Positions 53,951 through 64,000 of a stretch of 64,000 bases of DNA are shown here, piece after piece (the first letter of the stretch is position 1; every line of letters starts with the position of its first letter). The notes beneath the pieces are model-generated. The model saw only the letters and a program-made list of their open reading frames with translations, ran no database searches and had not been told where the DNA came from. Both the position numbers and the translations under genes were made by a program. This DNA comes from Neobacillus cucumis (lineage in GTDB: Bacteria; Bacillota; Bacilli; Bacillales_B; DSM-18226), in contig NZ_JAMBOH010000019.1 in NCBI RefSeq assembly GCF_023715505.1, positions 1 to 64,000 of the forward strand, read 5' to 3'.

Positions 53951-55003
53951 TTATTTAGCTGCAACTCCGAATTTATACTTTGTTATAGTTGTGTACTCTT
54001 GGTCTTTTTCTAAAACCCAAGAAGGAAAGTTTGGATGGTGAATGGCATCAGGAAGTCCTTGTGTTTCTAAGCAAATACCAAGGTATTGACGAGATGGGAC
54101 ACCGTAAATCTCGCCACTTGCTTTCATTTGGTTTCCAGAGTAAACCACTACTCCGGGTTCATCGGTTTCAATGGTTAATGTACGGCCGCTCTCCGAATCT
54201 TTAAGGATAATCTCTTGGTCATGATTTGATGATAGTAAAAATGGATGATCATACCCATGTCCAGCTAAAAGGTTTTGTGGATGACCAGATTCTACACCTG
54301 TTTGAATCAAGCGTTCACTGGTAAAATCAAATGGTGTTCCGTTAACGTCTAGCAATTCTCCAGTTGGAAGTAACTCATCATTTAATTCTAGGAATTTCTC
54401 ACTCTTAATTGTTAGAGAATGTTTCAGCACATCGCTTTTCATATCTCCGCTTAAGTTAAAATAAGAATGATTGGTCATATTTAATAATGTTTTCTCATCT
54501 GAGATACCAGAATAATGGATGGTTAGTTCATTATCATTATTGAGTGTATAGGTCACCTTGACATTCACATTTCCTGGGTATCCCTCTTCACCATCAGGGC
54601 TCAGGTATGCAAATTGAACACTTACTTCTTCGTCATTCTCTTTTATAGAAGCATTCCAAATCACTTTATCGAACCCTTTATTCCCCCCATGGAGATGGTT
54701 GTTGTTTTCATTTTTTGCGAGGGTATAGGTTTTTCCGTCAAGTTCAAATGATCCGCCCTTTATGCGGCCGGCTACACGTCCGACAACTGTACCGAAGAAA
54801 TAATTTCCCTTCACATATTCTTCTAAACTCTCATATCCCAAGACAATATTTTCATAGTTTCCGTCTTTGTCAGGCGTGATCATTTTCGTAATTATACAAC
54901 CATAATTAATACAAGTAAGCTCCATACCATGGTCGTTAACGAGTGTATAAGATTTAACCGTTTGATTATTTAATTCACCAAACTTTTCTTGAATAACCTT
55001 CAT
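53951..55003 (-). CDS. galM: Aldose 1-epimerase (mutarotase)
   Basis: About 350 residues, beta-sandwich mutarotase interconverting alpha and beta anomers of free sugars. Catalytic His residues are in NNHLHGGNKGFDK and TNHSYFNLSG, and the Glu in GICLETQGLPDA near the C-terminus. ATG 55003 follows AGGCAGGA; the frame extends to 55048 without a site. In this locus it likely prepares L-arabinose released by retaining/inverting arabinofuranosidases for AraA. Confidence 0.9.
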   Translation of the reverse strand: MKVIQEKFGELNNQTVKSYTLVNDHGMELTCINYGCIITKMITPDKDGNYENIVLGYESLEEYVKGNYFFGTVVGRVAGRIKGGSFELDGKTYTLAKNENNNHLHGGNKGFDKVIWNASIKENDEEVSVQFAYLSPDGEEGYPGNVNVKVTYTLNNDNELTIHYSGISDEKTLLNMTNHSYFNLSGDMKSDVLKHSLTIKSEKFLELNDELLPTGELLDVNGTPFDFTSERLIQTGVESGHPQNLLAGHGYDHPFLLSSNHDQEIILKDSESGRTLTIETDEPGVVVYSGNQMKASGEIYGVPSRQYLGICLETQGLPDAIHHPNFPSWVLEKDQEYTTITKYKFGVAAK

Positions 55004-55050
55004 ATTAATCCTGCCTTTCTCTCCTGTGTTATCGCTTACGCCTGCCATTC

Positions 55051-55101
55051 AAATAAAAAATAGTCCATATCCTCTTAGTCTAGTTGACTAAAAGGATATG
55101 G
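55051..55101 (-). terminator. Terminator between GH51 and galM genes
   Basis: A 16-bp imperfect stem CCATATCCTTTTAGTC / GACTAAGAGGATATGG on the minus strand (55065-55080 with 55086-55101), followed by ACTATTTTTT. It probably ends or attenuates the transcript coming from the GH51 gene. Confidence 0.75.
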
Positions 55102-55112
55102 AATATAAAGAA

Positions 55113-56648
<1,536 letters not shown>

Positions 56649-56687
56649 TTAATAGTTTTATAAACGAGAAAACTCTATAAATACTAG

Positions 56688-56966
56688 TTAACTGACTTTA
56701 TCCCATTTTGGTTTTCCTGCAAATGGACAGCTCTTGTCTTTAAACTTGGCTCGATAGCGGACAATACATCCGCTATGTGCACAAGTGGTACCATATTGCA
56801 GGGAAGGACAGCTTTCACAAGTCTTTAATCTTGCTAGATAGACCTCGTCAGAAACGATAACAGTCGGATTCTCTTCAGCTTCTTTTATTAATTCTTGAAT
56901 GATCTCTTCCGTTACGATTACACTCTCCACGCAGCCCTTGCACAGACCTTTTTGATTCACTGTCAT
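56688..56966 (-). CDS. Cysteine-rich DUF6171-like protein
   Basis: A 92-residue soluble protein with nine cysteines: CKGC at residues 9-12 and CESC, CAHSGC and SC toward the C-terminus, the spacing of a zinc ribbon or metal cluster. The block ARLKTCESCPSL ... CPFAGKPKW resembles DUF6171 proteins (recollection). Function unknown. ATG with AAGGCGGGGA close upstream. It lies between two GH51 genes in the same direction, so is probably co-transcribed with the arabinose genes although no link to sugar metabolism is apparent. Confidence 0.72.
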   Translation of the reverse strand: MTVNQKGLCKGCVESVIVTEEIIQELIKEAEENPTVIVSDEVYLARLKTCESCPSLQYGTTCAHSGCIVRYRAKFKDKSCPFAGKPKWDKVS

Positions 56967-57015
56967 TCCCCGCCTTTTTCTTTATTCAATATCTTTGTTA
57001 GAATTGTCTTTTGAT

Positions 57016-57133
57016 TTCCGCTCCAGGCGCGAGCGGTTCGCGGGCGGTTGGGGGAGCCTCCTCGGCGCGTTTCGCGCCTGCGGGGTCTCCCCTGTCCCGT
57101 AATCCCGCAGGAGTCTCGCGCCTTCCGCTCCAA
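57016..57133. repeat. GC-rich interspersed element
   Basis: About 118 bp, far richer in GC than its surroundings. Direct repeats TTCCGCTCCA lie at both ends (57016-57025 and 57123-57132). Internal palindromes: GGCGCGAG/CTCGCGCC near the ends, GGGGAG/CTCCCC and a GGCGCG-TTT-CGCGCC hairpin. The sequence resembles a GC-rich repeat scattered in Bacillus intergenic regions (recollection). No coding potential. Confidence 0.8.
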
Positions 57134-57141
57134 TCAATAGC

Positions 57142-58629
57142 CTATTCAATTACTAATGTCACAACAGACATTGCTGGAAGCTTGATAGCCAATTTATTAT
57201 TTTCAAGAGTTACACCAGTGAATTCAACTGGTTTAACTACATCCGGCTGTTCAAATGTGTTATGAGCATTCATCGTGTCCGCAGTGATAATGGTGCCTGA
57301 CACCTTTGTATTTGCTGCATTAATTCCGCGTAGGTCTAAATCTAATTCAACCCCGTTTTGGTGATCGATATTACATAAGCTTACATGGATTTTGCCTTCT
57401 GCATTTTTCGATGCAGATACTGTTACCTGCGGCAAGGTTTCGCCATTATACTCATAAGTTCCAAATGAAGAATCAACAGCTAAAACTTCTGCATCCTGGT
57501 GAACCTTGTACATATCAAATACATGATACGTTGGTGTAAGAATCATCTTCTCGCCTTCAGTCAAAATCATAGCTTGCAGTACGTTAACCGTTTGTGCAAT
57601 GTTTGTCATTTGAACACGATCTGCGTGGTTGTGGAAGATGTTAAAGTGTAAGCCAGCCACTAATGCATCACGAATCGTATTTTGCTGGTATAAGAATCCA
57701 GGGTTTGTACCTGGCTCAACGTCAAACCAAGTACCCCACTCATCAATGATCATGCCAATGCGCTTTTGTGGATCATACTTATCCATAATCGTGCTGTGTT
57801 TAGTAATTAACTCATCCATATGAAGAGCTTTTTTCATGGTAATAAACCATTCGTCTTCTGGGAAATCAATGGCAGAACCTTTCCCTAACCAGAAGTCTCC
57901 TGGAATGGTGTAATAGTGAAGGCTTAGGCCATCCATTAACCAGTGGGCATTTTTCATTAACACTTCTGTCCAGTTATAATCATCGACATTCGCGCCGCCG
58001 GCAATTTTATAAACTTTGTTATTTCCATAGTTTCTTACATAGGTTTGGTATCTGCGATATAGATCAGCATAATATTCAGGGCGCATGTTTCCGCCGCAGC
58101 CCCAGTTCTCGTTACCAACACCAAAATACTTTAATTTCCATGGCTCTTCACGGCCATTTTCACGGCGCCAGTTGGCCATTGGTGATTCGCCTTCAAAGGT
58201 CATGTATTCAACCCACTCTGACATTTCTTGAACCGTTCCGCTGCCAACGTTTCCGCAAATATATGGCTCACACTCTAGTAATTCACATAGAAGCATAAAT
58301 TCGTGTGTACCAAAATGGTTGTTTTCTACAACACCGCCCCAATGGGTATTAACCATGCGTTTGCGGTTTTCCTTAGGACCAATGCCATCTTTCCAGTGAT
58401 ATTCATCGGCAAAACAGCCGCCCGGCCAGCGAAGGACTGGTACTTTGATGTTTTTTAATGCTACTAAAACGTCATTCCGAATTCCTTTTGTATTTGGAAT
58501 TGAAGAATCCTCACCAACCCAAATTCCTTCATATATGCATCTTCCAAGGTGCTCTGCAAAATGACCATAGATATTTTTATTGATTTTTCCTTTTTGGATA
58601 TCTGCATTGATAATTACATTATTAGCCAC
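57142..58629 (-). CDS. abf2: GH51 alpha-L-arabinofuranosidase (copy 2)
   Basis: About 495 residues, cytosolic GH51. [19 protein letters not shown] start, acid/base Glu in [11 protein letters not shown] near residue 173, nucleophile Glu in [11 protein letters not shown] near 290 and the C-terminal beta-sandwich. It is clearly diverged from the copy at 55113 and resembles the Abf2/AbfB-type intracellular enzymes of Bacillus. GTG 58629 is 9 nt after GGAGG; the TTG just before it (58632) is an equal alternative. Confidence 0.92.
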   Translation of the reverse strand: MANNVIINADIQKGKINKNIYGHFAEHLGRCIYEGIWVGEDSSIPNTKGIRNDVLVALKNIKVPVLRWPGGCFADEYHWKDGIGPKENRKRMVNTHWGGVVENNHFGTHEFMLLCELLECEPYICGNVGSGTVQEMSEWVEYMTFEGESPMANWRRENGREEPWKLKYFGVGNENWGCGGNMRPEYYADLYRRYQTYVRNYGNNKVYKIAGGANVDDYNWTEVLMKNAHWLMDGLSLHYYTIPGDFWLGKGSAIDFPEDEWFITMKKALHMDELITKHSTIMDKYDPQKRIGMIIDEWGTWFDVEPGTNPGFLYQQNTIRDALVAGLHFNIFHNHADRVQMTNIAQTVNVLQAMILTEGEKMILTPTYHVFDMYKVHQDAEVLAVDSSFGTYEYNGETLPQVTVSASKNAEGKIHVSLCNIDHQNGVELDLDLRGINAANTKVSGTIITADTMNAHNTFEQPDVVKPVEFTGVTLENNKLAIKLPAMSVVTLVIE

Positions 58630-58691
58630 CAAAAAACGCCTCCATTTTTGAGTTATTAGTATTAAAAGCAACCATGTTAACTACTCTTTTT

Positions 58692-60710
58692 TTATAGACG
58701 GTCTTTTATCTTCGTAATGATGCTCTCTGGTGTAAATCCGTATTCTTTAGCAATCTTATCCCCTGGTGCAGATGCGCCAAATGTACGAATTCCAATGACA
58801 AGTCCTTCTCTGCCGACATATTGTGCCCAGCCTTGTGGTGAAGCTAATTCAATCGCCACGTTAAGTTTAATGTCATTTCTAAGGATAGATGCTTGGTATT
58901 CAGGAGTTTGCTGATCAAATAGTTCCCATGACGGCATGCTGATAACACGTGTACTGATTCCTTCCTTTTCCAGACCAGTTTTAACATCTAGGGCAAGATT
59001 TAATTCAGAACCAGTGGCAATCAGTTGAACAACAGGTGTTTCAGCTGTTGTACAGTCAGCCGCAATATATGCACCTTTAGTTACTAGATCATTTGCCGTA
59101 GCAGCATCCGTGTTAACAGTCAGATTTTGTCTAGTTAAAACTAGCGCTACAGGACCATTTTGATTTGTTACAGCATATTTCCAAGCTGCTGCTGTTTCGT
59201 TAGCATCCGCTGGGCGTATCACGGTTACATTTGGAATGCCGCGCAGAGCAGATAATTGTTCAATTGGCTCATGTGTTGGTCCATCTTCACCGACAAAAAT
59301 GCTATCATGAGTAAACACGTAAACAACTGGTAAATTCATTAGTGCCGATAATCTGATAGCCGGACGAAGATAATCAGAGAACACAAAGAAAGTCGAACCA
59401 AACGGTTTAACGCCGCCGTGAAGGGCCATACCATTTACGACGCCACCCATGGCAAACTCGCGTACTCCATAATAGACGTTTCGTCCTTCATAAGAGCCTT
59501 TTGCGAATCTGCCTAGGTCTTTCATATGTGTCATGGTTGAAGATTCAAGGTCAGCAGAGCCCCCAATTAAATTAGGAATTTTTCTAGCAAGTGCGTTTAG
59601 CACTTGTCCTGAAGCCACTCGAGTGGAAATGGTTGTGCCTTTCTCATAGACAGGTACTTCCTGATCCCAATCTTGTGGAAGTTCGCCATTAACCTCCCTT
59701 TCAAGGCGTTCACCCAATGCAGGGAACGCTTGCTTATACTTACTAAACAATTGGTCCCATTGCTGATTCGCTTGTATTCCTTTGGTTTTAACTTCGCTCC
59801 AATATTCCTTTACTTCTTCTGGAACATAGAAGTCTTCTTGCGGCCAGCCGTAAAATTCTTTTGTTAATTTTACTTCCTCTGCACCAAGCGGTGAACCATG
59901 TGTACCTTGATGTCCACCTTTTCCGCCTTTGTTCGGGCTTCCGTAGCCAAGAGTTGTTTTCACTTCAATTAAAGTAGGTTTGTTTAACTCTTTCTTTGCC
60001 TCAACAAGAGCCTCTTCAATAGCCGCTAAATTATTTTCTTCTTCCACTCGAAGGACTTGCCAGCCATAAGCTTCAAAACGTTGGGCCACATTTTCAGAGA
60101 ATGAAAGATTTGCTTCCCCATCAAGGGTTATATTGTTAGAATCATAGATTAAAATTAATTTGCCTAATTGCAGGTGGCCGGCTAATGAAGCTGCCTCAGC
60201 AGAAACACCTTCCATTAAGTCGCCATCACCGCAAATTGCATATGTATAATGGTCAATAAGCGGGAAGTTTTCACGATTATATACGGAAGATAAATGCGCT
60301 TCAGCCATCGCCATTCCGACACCCATGGCAACACCTTGGCCTAAAGGTCCAGTCGTTGCATCTACACCTGCTGTATGCCCAAACTCAGGATGTCCTGGGG
60401 TTTTGCTTCCCCATTGTCTAAACTGTTTTAAATCCTCGAGTGACACGTCATATCCACTCAAATGCAATAAGCTATATAACAACATCGATCCATGTCCTGC
60501 AGAAAGAACGAAGCGGTCACGATTAAACCACGTTGGGTTTGCAGGGTTATGATTCAAGACTTTTGACCATAAAACATGACCGGCAGGCGCCATTCCCATT
60601 GGCATCCCTGGATGACCAGATTTTGCTTTTTCGATTGCATCAATCGCCAGTGTTCTAATGGTATTGACTGTAAGCTGTTCGACTTGCAATTTATCAACTG
60701 TTTGACTCAA
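58692..60710 (-). CDS. tkt: Transketolase
   Basis: A 672-residue thiamine-diphosphate enzyme moving two-carbon units between pentose and hexose phosphates. TPP motif [18 protein letters not shown] followed by NNITLDG, His in GHPGMPMG and GHGSMLLY, pyrimidine domain from about 350 with [15 protein letters not shown] start behind GGGGAG. Placed inside the arabinose operon, directly after araA, it links xylulose-5-phosphate to the pentose phosphate pathway and is likely an arabinose-induced copy besides a housekeeping one. Confidence 0.95.
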   Translation of the reverse strand: MSQTVDKLQVEQLTVNTIRTLAIDAIEKAKSGHPGMPMGMAPAGHVLWSKVLNHNPANPTWFNRDRFVLSAGHGSMLLYSLLHLSGYDVSLEDLKQFRQWGSKTPGHPEFGHTAGVDATTGPLGQGVAMGVGMAMAEAHLSSVYNRENFPLIDHYTYAICGDGDLMEGVSAEAASLAGHLQLGKLILIYDSNNITLDGEANLSFSENVAQRFEAYGWQVLRVEEENNLAAIEEALVEAKKELNKPTLIEVKTTLGYGSPNKGGKGGHQGTHGSPLGAEEVKLTKEFYGWPQEDFYVPEEVKEYWSEVKTKGIQANQQWDQLFSKYKQAFPALGERLEREVNGELPQDWDQEVPVYEKGTTISTRVASGQVLNALARKIPNLIGGSADLESSTMTHMKDLGRFAKGSYEGRNVYYGVREFAMGGVVNGMALHGGVKPFGSTFFVFSDYLRPAIRLSALMNLPVVYVFTHDSIFVGEDGPTHEPIEQLSALRGIPNVTVIRPADANETAAAWKYAVTNQNGPVALVLTRQNLTVNTDAATANDLVTKGAYIAADCTTAETPVVQLIATGSELNLALDVKTGLEKEGISTRVISMPSWELFDQQTPEYQASILRNDIKLNVAIELASPQGWAQYVGREGLVIGIRTFGASAPGDKIAKEYGFTPESIITKIKDRL

Positions 60711-60755
60711 AAGGCATCTCCCCTTTATAACAATAGAAATAAGTGTAAACTTAAC

Positions 60756-60791
60756 ATCAGGGCTATTATTTTCTAATAGCCCTGATTTTTT
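60756..60791. terminator. Intercistronic hairpin between araA and tkt
   Basis: ATCAGGGCTATTA (60756-60768) pairs perfectly with TAATAGCCCTGAT (60774-60786). The T run lies on the plus strand, whereas the genes are on the minus strand, so for the operon it is more likely an mRNA-stabilising or processing hairpin than a full terminator. Confidence 0.55.
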
Positions 60792-60817
60792 AATTAAGTA
60801 GTTTTAAACCTTTTTAA

Positions 60818-62305
60818 TTAACGAAAGATAACGTCGTTCCAGCGAATTTCGTTATTGAATGCATGAGTGTTTGTATCATTATTAATTACTAGGAATTCAA
60901 TTCCAGCTAGTTCAGCAAAATCTCTAAGCTGTTCAGTTGTTACCTTATATGAGAAGCCTGTGTGGTGGGCTCCGCCAGCTTGGATCCAGTTCTCAACCGC
61001 TTGACTTAAAGATGGCTGAGTCTTCCATAATACGCGTGCAACAGGAAGCTTTGGCATATCCTTTTCTAGCTTTACCGCATCCACTTCATTCACAAGTAGA
61101 CGGAAACGATGTCCAAGGTCCACGATGGTTGCATTCAATGCTGAGCAGCCGCCTTTTCCATCAAATACAATTCGTGCAGGGTCCTCTTTACCGCCGATTC
61201 CAAGTGGATGAACCTCTATTTTCGGACGAGTGGCAGAGATGGTTGGGCAAACTTCAAGCATGTGAGAACCAAGAACCATTTCATTCCCTGGCTCAAAATG
61301 ATACGTATAATCTTCCATGAAGGATGTTCCTTCATTACCTGCAATAATTTTCATTAATCTAACAAGTGCTGCTGTTTTCCAGTCACCTTCACCAGCAAAA
61401 CCATAGCCTTGTTCCATTAAACGCTGTACCGCTAGACCAGGAAGCTGACGCATACCATGTAAATCTTCAAAAGTAGTTGTGAATGCAGTGTAGCCGCCTT
61501 CAGTTAAGAATGCTTTCATACCAAGTTCAATTCTAGCTTGATAACGGATGGAATCACGAACTAGACCATCTGTAAGTCCTTCTGGAGTAATATCATATTG
61601 CTCCTCATATTCAGCCATTAACTGGTCAATTTCTAGTTCTGTTACATCATTCATGCGTTGAACGAGGTCACCCACTCCGTAACCGTTGACTGTCCAGCCA
61701 AACTTGATTTGTGCTTCAACCTTATCACCCTCTGTTACTGCTACTTGGCGCATATTATCACCAAATCTTGCAACCTTAAGGTTCTTGCTTTCCTCAAATG
61801 CTGCTGCTGTTCTCATCCAGCTGCCAACTCGTTCTCTAACTTCTGAGTTTTCCCAATGACCAACAACAACTTTACGCTTTACTTTCATGCGCGCTGCGAT
61901 GAATCCATGTTCACGGTCACCATGGGCCGCTTGATTCAAGTTCATGAAATCCATATCGATTGAATCCCAAGGGATATCACGGTTAAATTGTGTAGCTAAA
62001 TGTAGATAAGGCTTTTGAAGAGAAGAAAGGCCGGCAATCCACATTTTTGATGGTGAGAATGTGTGCATCCACGTAATGATACCAGCACAATTTTCATCCG
62101 CATTTGCTTCGAGGATCAATTTGCGGATCGAATCTGAATCCTTTACGACGGATTTAAAAATTAATTTATAAGAAACAGCCGGATCATTATCTAATCCGTT
62201 TACAATTGTTTTTGAGTTTTCTTCTACTTGGCGAAGTACATCTTCTCCGTATAATAATTGACTTCCTGTTACAAACCAGAATTCATAGGCTTTTGTAGAT
62301 AACAT
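60818..62305 (-). CDS. araA: L-arabinose isomerase
   Basis: A 495-residue enzyme converting L-arabinose to L-ribulose. Conserved AraA features: EFWFVTGSQLLYG near the N-terminus, TWMHTFSPSKMWI, and the metal/catalytic residues in the TEGGYTAFTTTFEDLHG block (Glu near 306), GDWKTAALVRLMK and LGSHMLEVCPTIS (His). ATG start behind AGGAGGAA. Between araD and tkt on the same strand. Two AraR half-sites, AAATTTGTAC (62347-62356) and CGTACAAGTTA (62373-62383), lie upstream. Confidence 0.97.
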   Translation of the reverse strand: MLSTKAYEFWFVTGSQLLYGEDVLRQVEENSKTIVNGLDNDPAVSYKLIFKSVVKDSDSIRKLILEANADENCAGIITWMHTFSPSKMWIAGLSSLQKPYLHLATQFNRDIPWDSIDMDFMNLNQAAHGDREHGFIAARMKVKRKVVVGHWENSEVRERVGSWMRTAAAFEESKNLKVARFGDNMRQVAVTEGDKVEAQIKFGWTVNGYGVGDLVQRMNDVTELEIDQLMAEYEEQYDITPEGLTDGLVRDSIRYQARIELGMKAFLTEGGYTAFTTTFEDLHGMRQLPGLAVQRLMEQGYGFAGEGDWKTAALVRLMKIIAGNEGTSFMEDYTYHFEPGNEMVLGSHMLEVCPTISATRPKIEVHPLGIGGKEDPARIVFDGKGGCSALNATIVDLGHRFRLLVNEVDAVKLEKDMPKLPVARVLWKTQPSLSQAVENWIQAGGAHHTGFSYKVTTEQLRDFAELAGIEFLVINNDTNTHAFNNEIRWNDVIFR

Positions 62306-62415
62306 TTTAGTTCCTCCTAAGGTAGAAAATATTATAGTAATTTATTAAATTTGTACTCTTCAACCAGTCATCCGTACAAGTTATCTCGGATTACGGCATT
62401 TAGTAATCTATTAGA

Positions 62416-63111
62416 CTACTTCTGTCCGTAATATGCGTTAGCACCATGCTTACGAAGATAATGTTTATCAAGCAAGAATTGGTCGATCGGCTTTATTTGC
62501 GGGTTAAGCGTAAATGTGTTTAACGCCATTTTGGCCACTTCTTCTAAAACAACTGCATTGTGAACCGCTTGGTTGGCATTTTTCCCCCAGCTAAATGGAG
62601 CATGTCCTGATAGTAAAACGCCCGGCATGGCCACAGGGTCATATCCTTCTTTTTCAAAGGTTTCAATAATGACATTTCCTGTCTCAAGCTCATAGCCACG
62701 ATCAATTTCCTCCTGGGTAAGGGTACGTGTACAAGGAATTTCTCCGTAAAAATAATCCGCATGTGTCGTCCCAAGTGCTGGAATTGGAAGTCCAGCTTGA
62801 GCCCAGCTCGTTGCACCCGGTGAGTGAGTATGAACAATTCCGCCGATTTGCGGGAATGCCCGATATAATGCGAGGTGTGTTGGTGTATCGGAAGAAGGTC
62901 TTAAGCTTCCTTCCATGATGTTTCCATCTAAATTTAATACAACAAGGTCATCGATTTTCAACTCATCGTAAGGTACACCACTTGGTTTAATAACGACAAG
63001 GCCTGTTTCACGGTCAATTCCGCTCACATTTCCCCAAGTAAACGTAACTAAACCATGTTCTGGAAGCGCTAAGTTAGCTTCCAGAACTTCTCTTTTCAAA
63101 CGTTCTAACAT
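62416..63111 (-). CDS. araD: L-ribulose-5-phosphate 4-epimerase
   Basis: A 231-residue class II aldolase-fold enzyme converting L-ribulose-5-phosphate to D-xylulose-5-phosphate. Zn-binding His pair in [14 protein letters not shown] near residue 95-97 and the third His near 170 (SGHAPFSWG), plus SGVPYDEL and [14 protein letters not shown] for phosphate binding. ATG start behind AAGGAGGAA. First gene after a control region with two AraR-like boxes. Confidence 0.97.
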   Translation of the reverse strand: MLERLKREVLEANLALPEHGLVTFTWGNVSGIDRETGLVVIKPSGVPYDELKIDDLVVLNLDGNIMEGSLRPSSDTPTHLALYRAFPQIGGIVHTHSPGATSWAQAGLPIPALGTTHADYFYGEIPCTRTLTQEEIDRGYELETGNVIIETFEKEGYDPVAMPGVLLSGHAPFSWGKNANQAVHNAVVLEEVAKMALNTFTLNPQIKPIDQFLLDKHYLRKHGANAYYGQK

Positions 63112-63139
63112 ACGGTTTCTTCCTCCTTATTCTCTAATA

Positions 63140-63153
63140 AGAATACGTTTACA
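63140..63153 (-). promoter_or_regulatory. cre-like site before araD
   Basis: TGTAAACGTATTCT on the minus strand matches the CcpA consensus TGWAANCGNTNWCA at 12 of 14 positions, 29 nt upstream of the araD start. Position and similarity suggest catabolite repression of the araD-araA-tkt section. Confidence 0.45.
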
Positions 63154-63225
63154 AATCTAATAAAATTTTTTTAATCTAAAAATGATTAATAGCTTTAATT
63201 CAGTCATTCTATAAAAATAAATTTA

Positions 63226-63240
63226 ATATACGTACAAGAT
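63226..63240. promoter_or_regulatory. AraR box 1 overlapping a promoter
   Basis: ATATACGTACAAGAT resembles the AraR palindrome ATTTGTACGTACAAAT. On the minus strand it contains TTGTAC (63232-63237), which with TTATAG (63209-63214) 17 nt further makes a plausible promoter for araD, so repressor binding would block RNA polymerase. Confidence 0.6.
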
Positions 63241-63295
63241 ATTTAATAAGGGTGACAACTTATCAGTAATTCCTACAAGTCAATCAAACAACTTT

Positions 63296-63310
63296 AACTT
63301 GTACGTATAA
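63296..63310. promoter_or_regulatory. AraR box 2
   Basis: AACTTGTACGTATAA is a second near-palindromic AraR-type box. Its ACGT centre (63303-63306) is 73 bp from that of box 1 (63230-63233), close to seven helical turns, as suited to cooperative looping by AraR. The rest of the 273-nt gap holds no ORF. Confidence 0.6.
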
Positions 63311-63384
63311 CCTTGATTAGATTTTACCATTTATCTGTTTTTTTTCAATGGTATTTTAATAATTAATTTACGTTTTTTTTATAT

Positions 63385-64000
63385 TTACTTTAGATTGGTT
63401 ATTGCTGCTCTTTCGATTGCAAGTCCGTTGGTATAACGCTTCATAAACTGCTCAAATCCCTCAACATCCTTTGGAACTGGAGAAACAGTCGTACCGGCTC
63501 TTTCTGAAAATACATTGTGGCTTAAATACTCTTCCAACGTTTCATTATTGCATTTGTTTATCATATAAGATGCAAGCAGCGCGATCCCCCATGCACCGCC
63601 CTCTCCTGCAGTTTCCATAACGGAAACAGGAACATTTAAAGCAGCAGCCATGATATTCTGCCCAACACCTTTTGTCTTAAACAGGCCGCCATGACCTAGG
63701 ATTACATCTAGTTCCACTTCTTCTTGTTTAAGAAGAATATCCATACCAATCTTCAGCGCGCCCAATGCTGTATATAAATGTACACGCATGAAATTAGCCA
63801 GGTTGAAATTGCTATCAGATGAACGGACAAATAATGGACGACCTTCTTCAAAGTGGGTAATGTGTTCACCGGAGAGATAACCATATGCAAGTAAGCCGCC
63901 GCAATCCGGATCCCCTTGAAGGGCCAAATTATATAGAGTTCCATACAATTTATTCATGTCAACATCTATACCCATTGCTTTTGAAAATTCGTCAAACAAT
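63385..64000 (-). CDS. araB: Ribulokinase-like FGGY carbohydrate kinase, C-terminal part
   Basis: The last ~204 codons; the gene runs past the window end. The C-terminal FGGY domain is recognisable by [20 protein letters not shown] and the [18 protein letters not shown] adenosine-binding region. Position directly upstream of araD and araA on the same strand indicates L-ribulokinase, which makes L-ribulose-5-phosphate; another pentulose kinase cannot be excluded from this half alone. The C-terminus and stop are intact. Confidence 0.85.
   Translation of the reverse strand, partial: LFDEFSKAMGIDVDMNKLYGTLYNLALQGDPDCGGLLAYGYLSGEHITHFEEGRPLFVRSSDSNFNLANFMRVHLYTALGALKIGMDILLKQEEVELDVILGHGGLFKTKGVGQNIMAAALNVPVSVMETAGEGGAWGIALLASYMINKCNNETLEEYLSHNVFSERAGTTVSPVPKDVEGFEQFMKRYTNGLAIERAAITNLK

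Noticed and set aside
57011..57265. 84-codon frame over the GC-rich element
   Set aside because: Open only because of the element's GC-rich palindromes and an antisense overlap with the GH51 gene.

Overview
The window looks like a chromosomal segment of a spore-forming, low-GC Gram-positive of the Bacillaceae (Bacillus/Neobacillus type). The support is a Bacillus-like 16S 5' end with tandem promoters, many TTG/GTG starts behind strong GGAGG sites, a YjcZ-type sporulation micropeptide, a SleB-like cortex hydrolase, BdbC/BdbD and AraR/CcpA-type operators. The genus is an inference; there is no other taxonomic evidence.

Layout. 1-5.98 kb: 16S rRNA 5' end with promoters P1/P2 (minus), an MgtC-family protein, a single tRNA-Ala(GGC) with its own promoter and terminator, a DUF485 + sodium:solute symporter pair, a DEAD-box helicase and a small serine hydrolase. 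6.1-19.8 kb: a LysR regulator, then a minus-strand block for uptake and activation of an unidentified acyl-type substrate. It holds a Liv-type ABC importer, an unannotated 59-residue protein, a ketosynthase-III homologue, a PHA-depolymerase-like hydrolase, an acyl-CoA ligase and an SDR, next to a 1,082-residue STAND/TPR regulator ending in an OmpR-like + BTAD module. Two promoters in this block, before the substrate-binding protein and before the CoA ligase, carry the same SARP-like operator: two TGTAAC(T/C) heptamers 11 bp apart, with exactly 9 bp to a -10 hexamer. I consider this the most interesting undescribed system here.

20-34.8 kb: a Zn-ribbon micropeptide and a GGDEF-EAL protein; hom and thrB with only a 106-nt remnant where thrC belongs; serA behind a leader with an intrinsic terminator; a HAD hydrolase; gabT-gabD; a SleB-like hydrolase; a Dps-like protein; YjcZ; bdbDC.

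34.9-64 kb: a large arabinan/arabinose locus. It has an LplABC-type importer with GH127 and YesL, a divergent AraC regulator, a cytosolic and a secreted modular GH43 arabinanase, an ArsR-like regulator with a large extra domain, two tandem GH43 paralogues, galM, two GH51 arabinofuranosidases, tkt, araA, araD and the 3' part of a FGGY kinase (araB). Secreted enzymes cut arabinan, the importer brings in oligomers, GH127/GH43/GH51 release arabinose, and AraA/AraB/AraD with transketolase feed it into the pentose phosphate pathway. AraR-like boxes and cre-like sites are visible.

Repeats: a structured palindromic family of about 120-180 bp (three full copies, one short), two of whose copies flank an MBL-AKR-MATE gene trio; a separate GC-rich element; and two intergenic arrays with a strict ~21-bp period.
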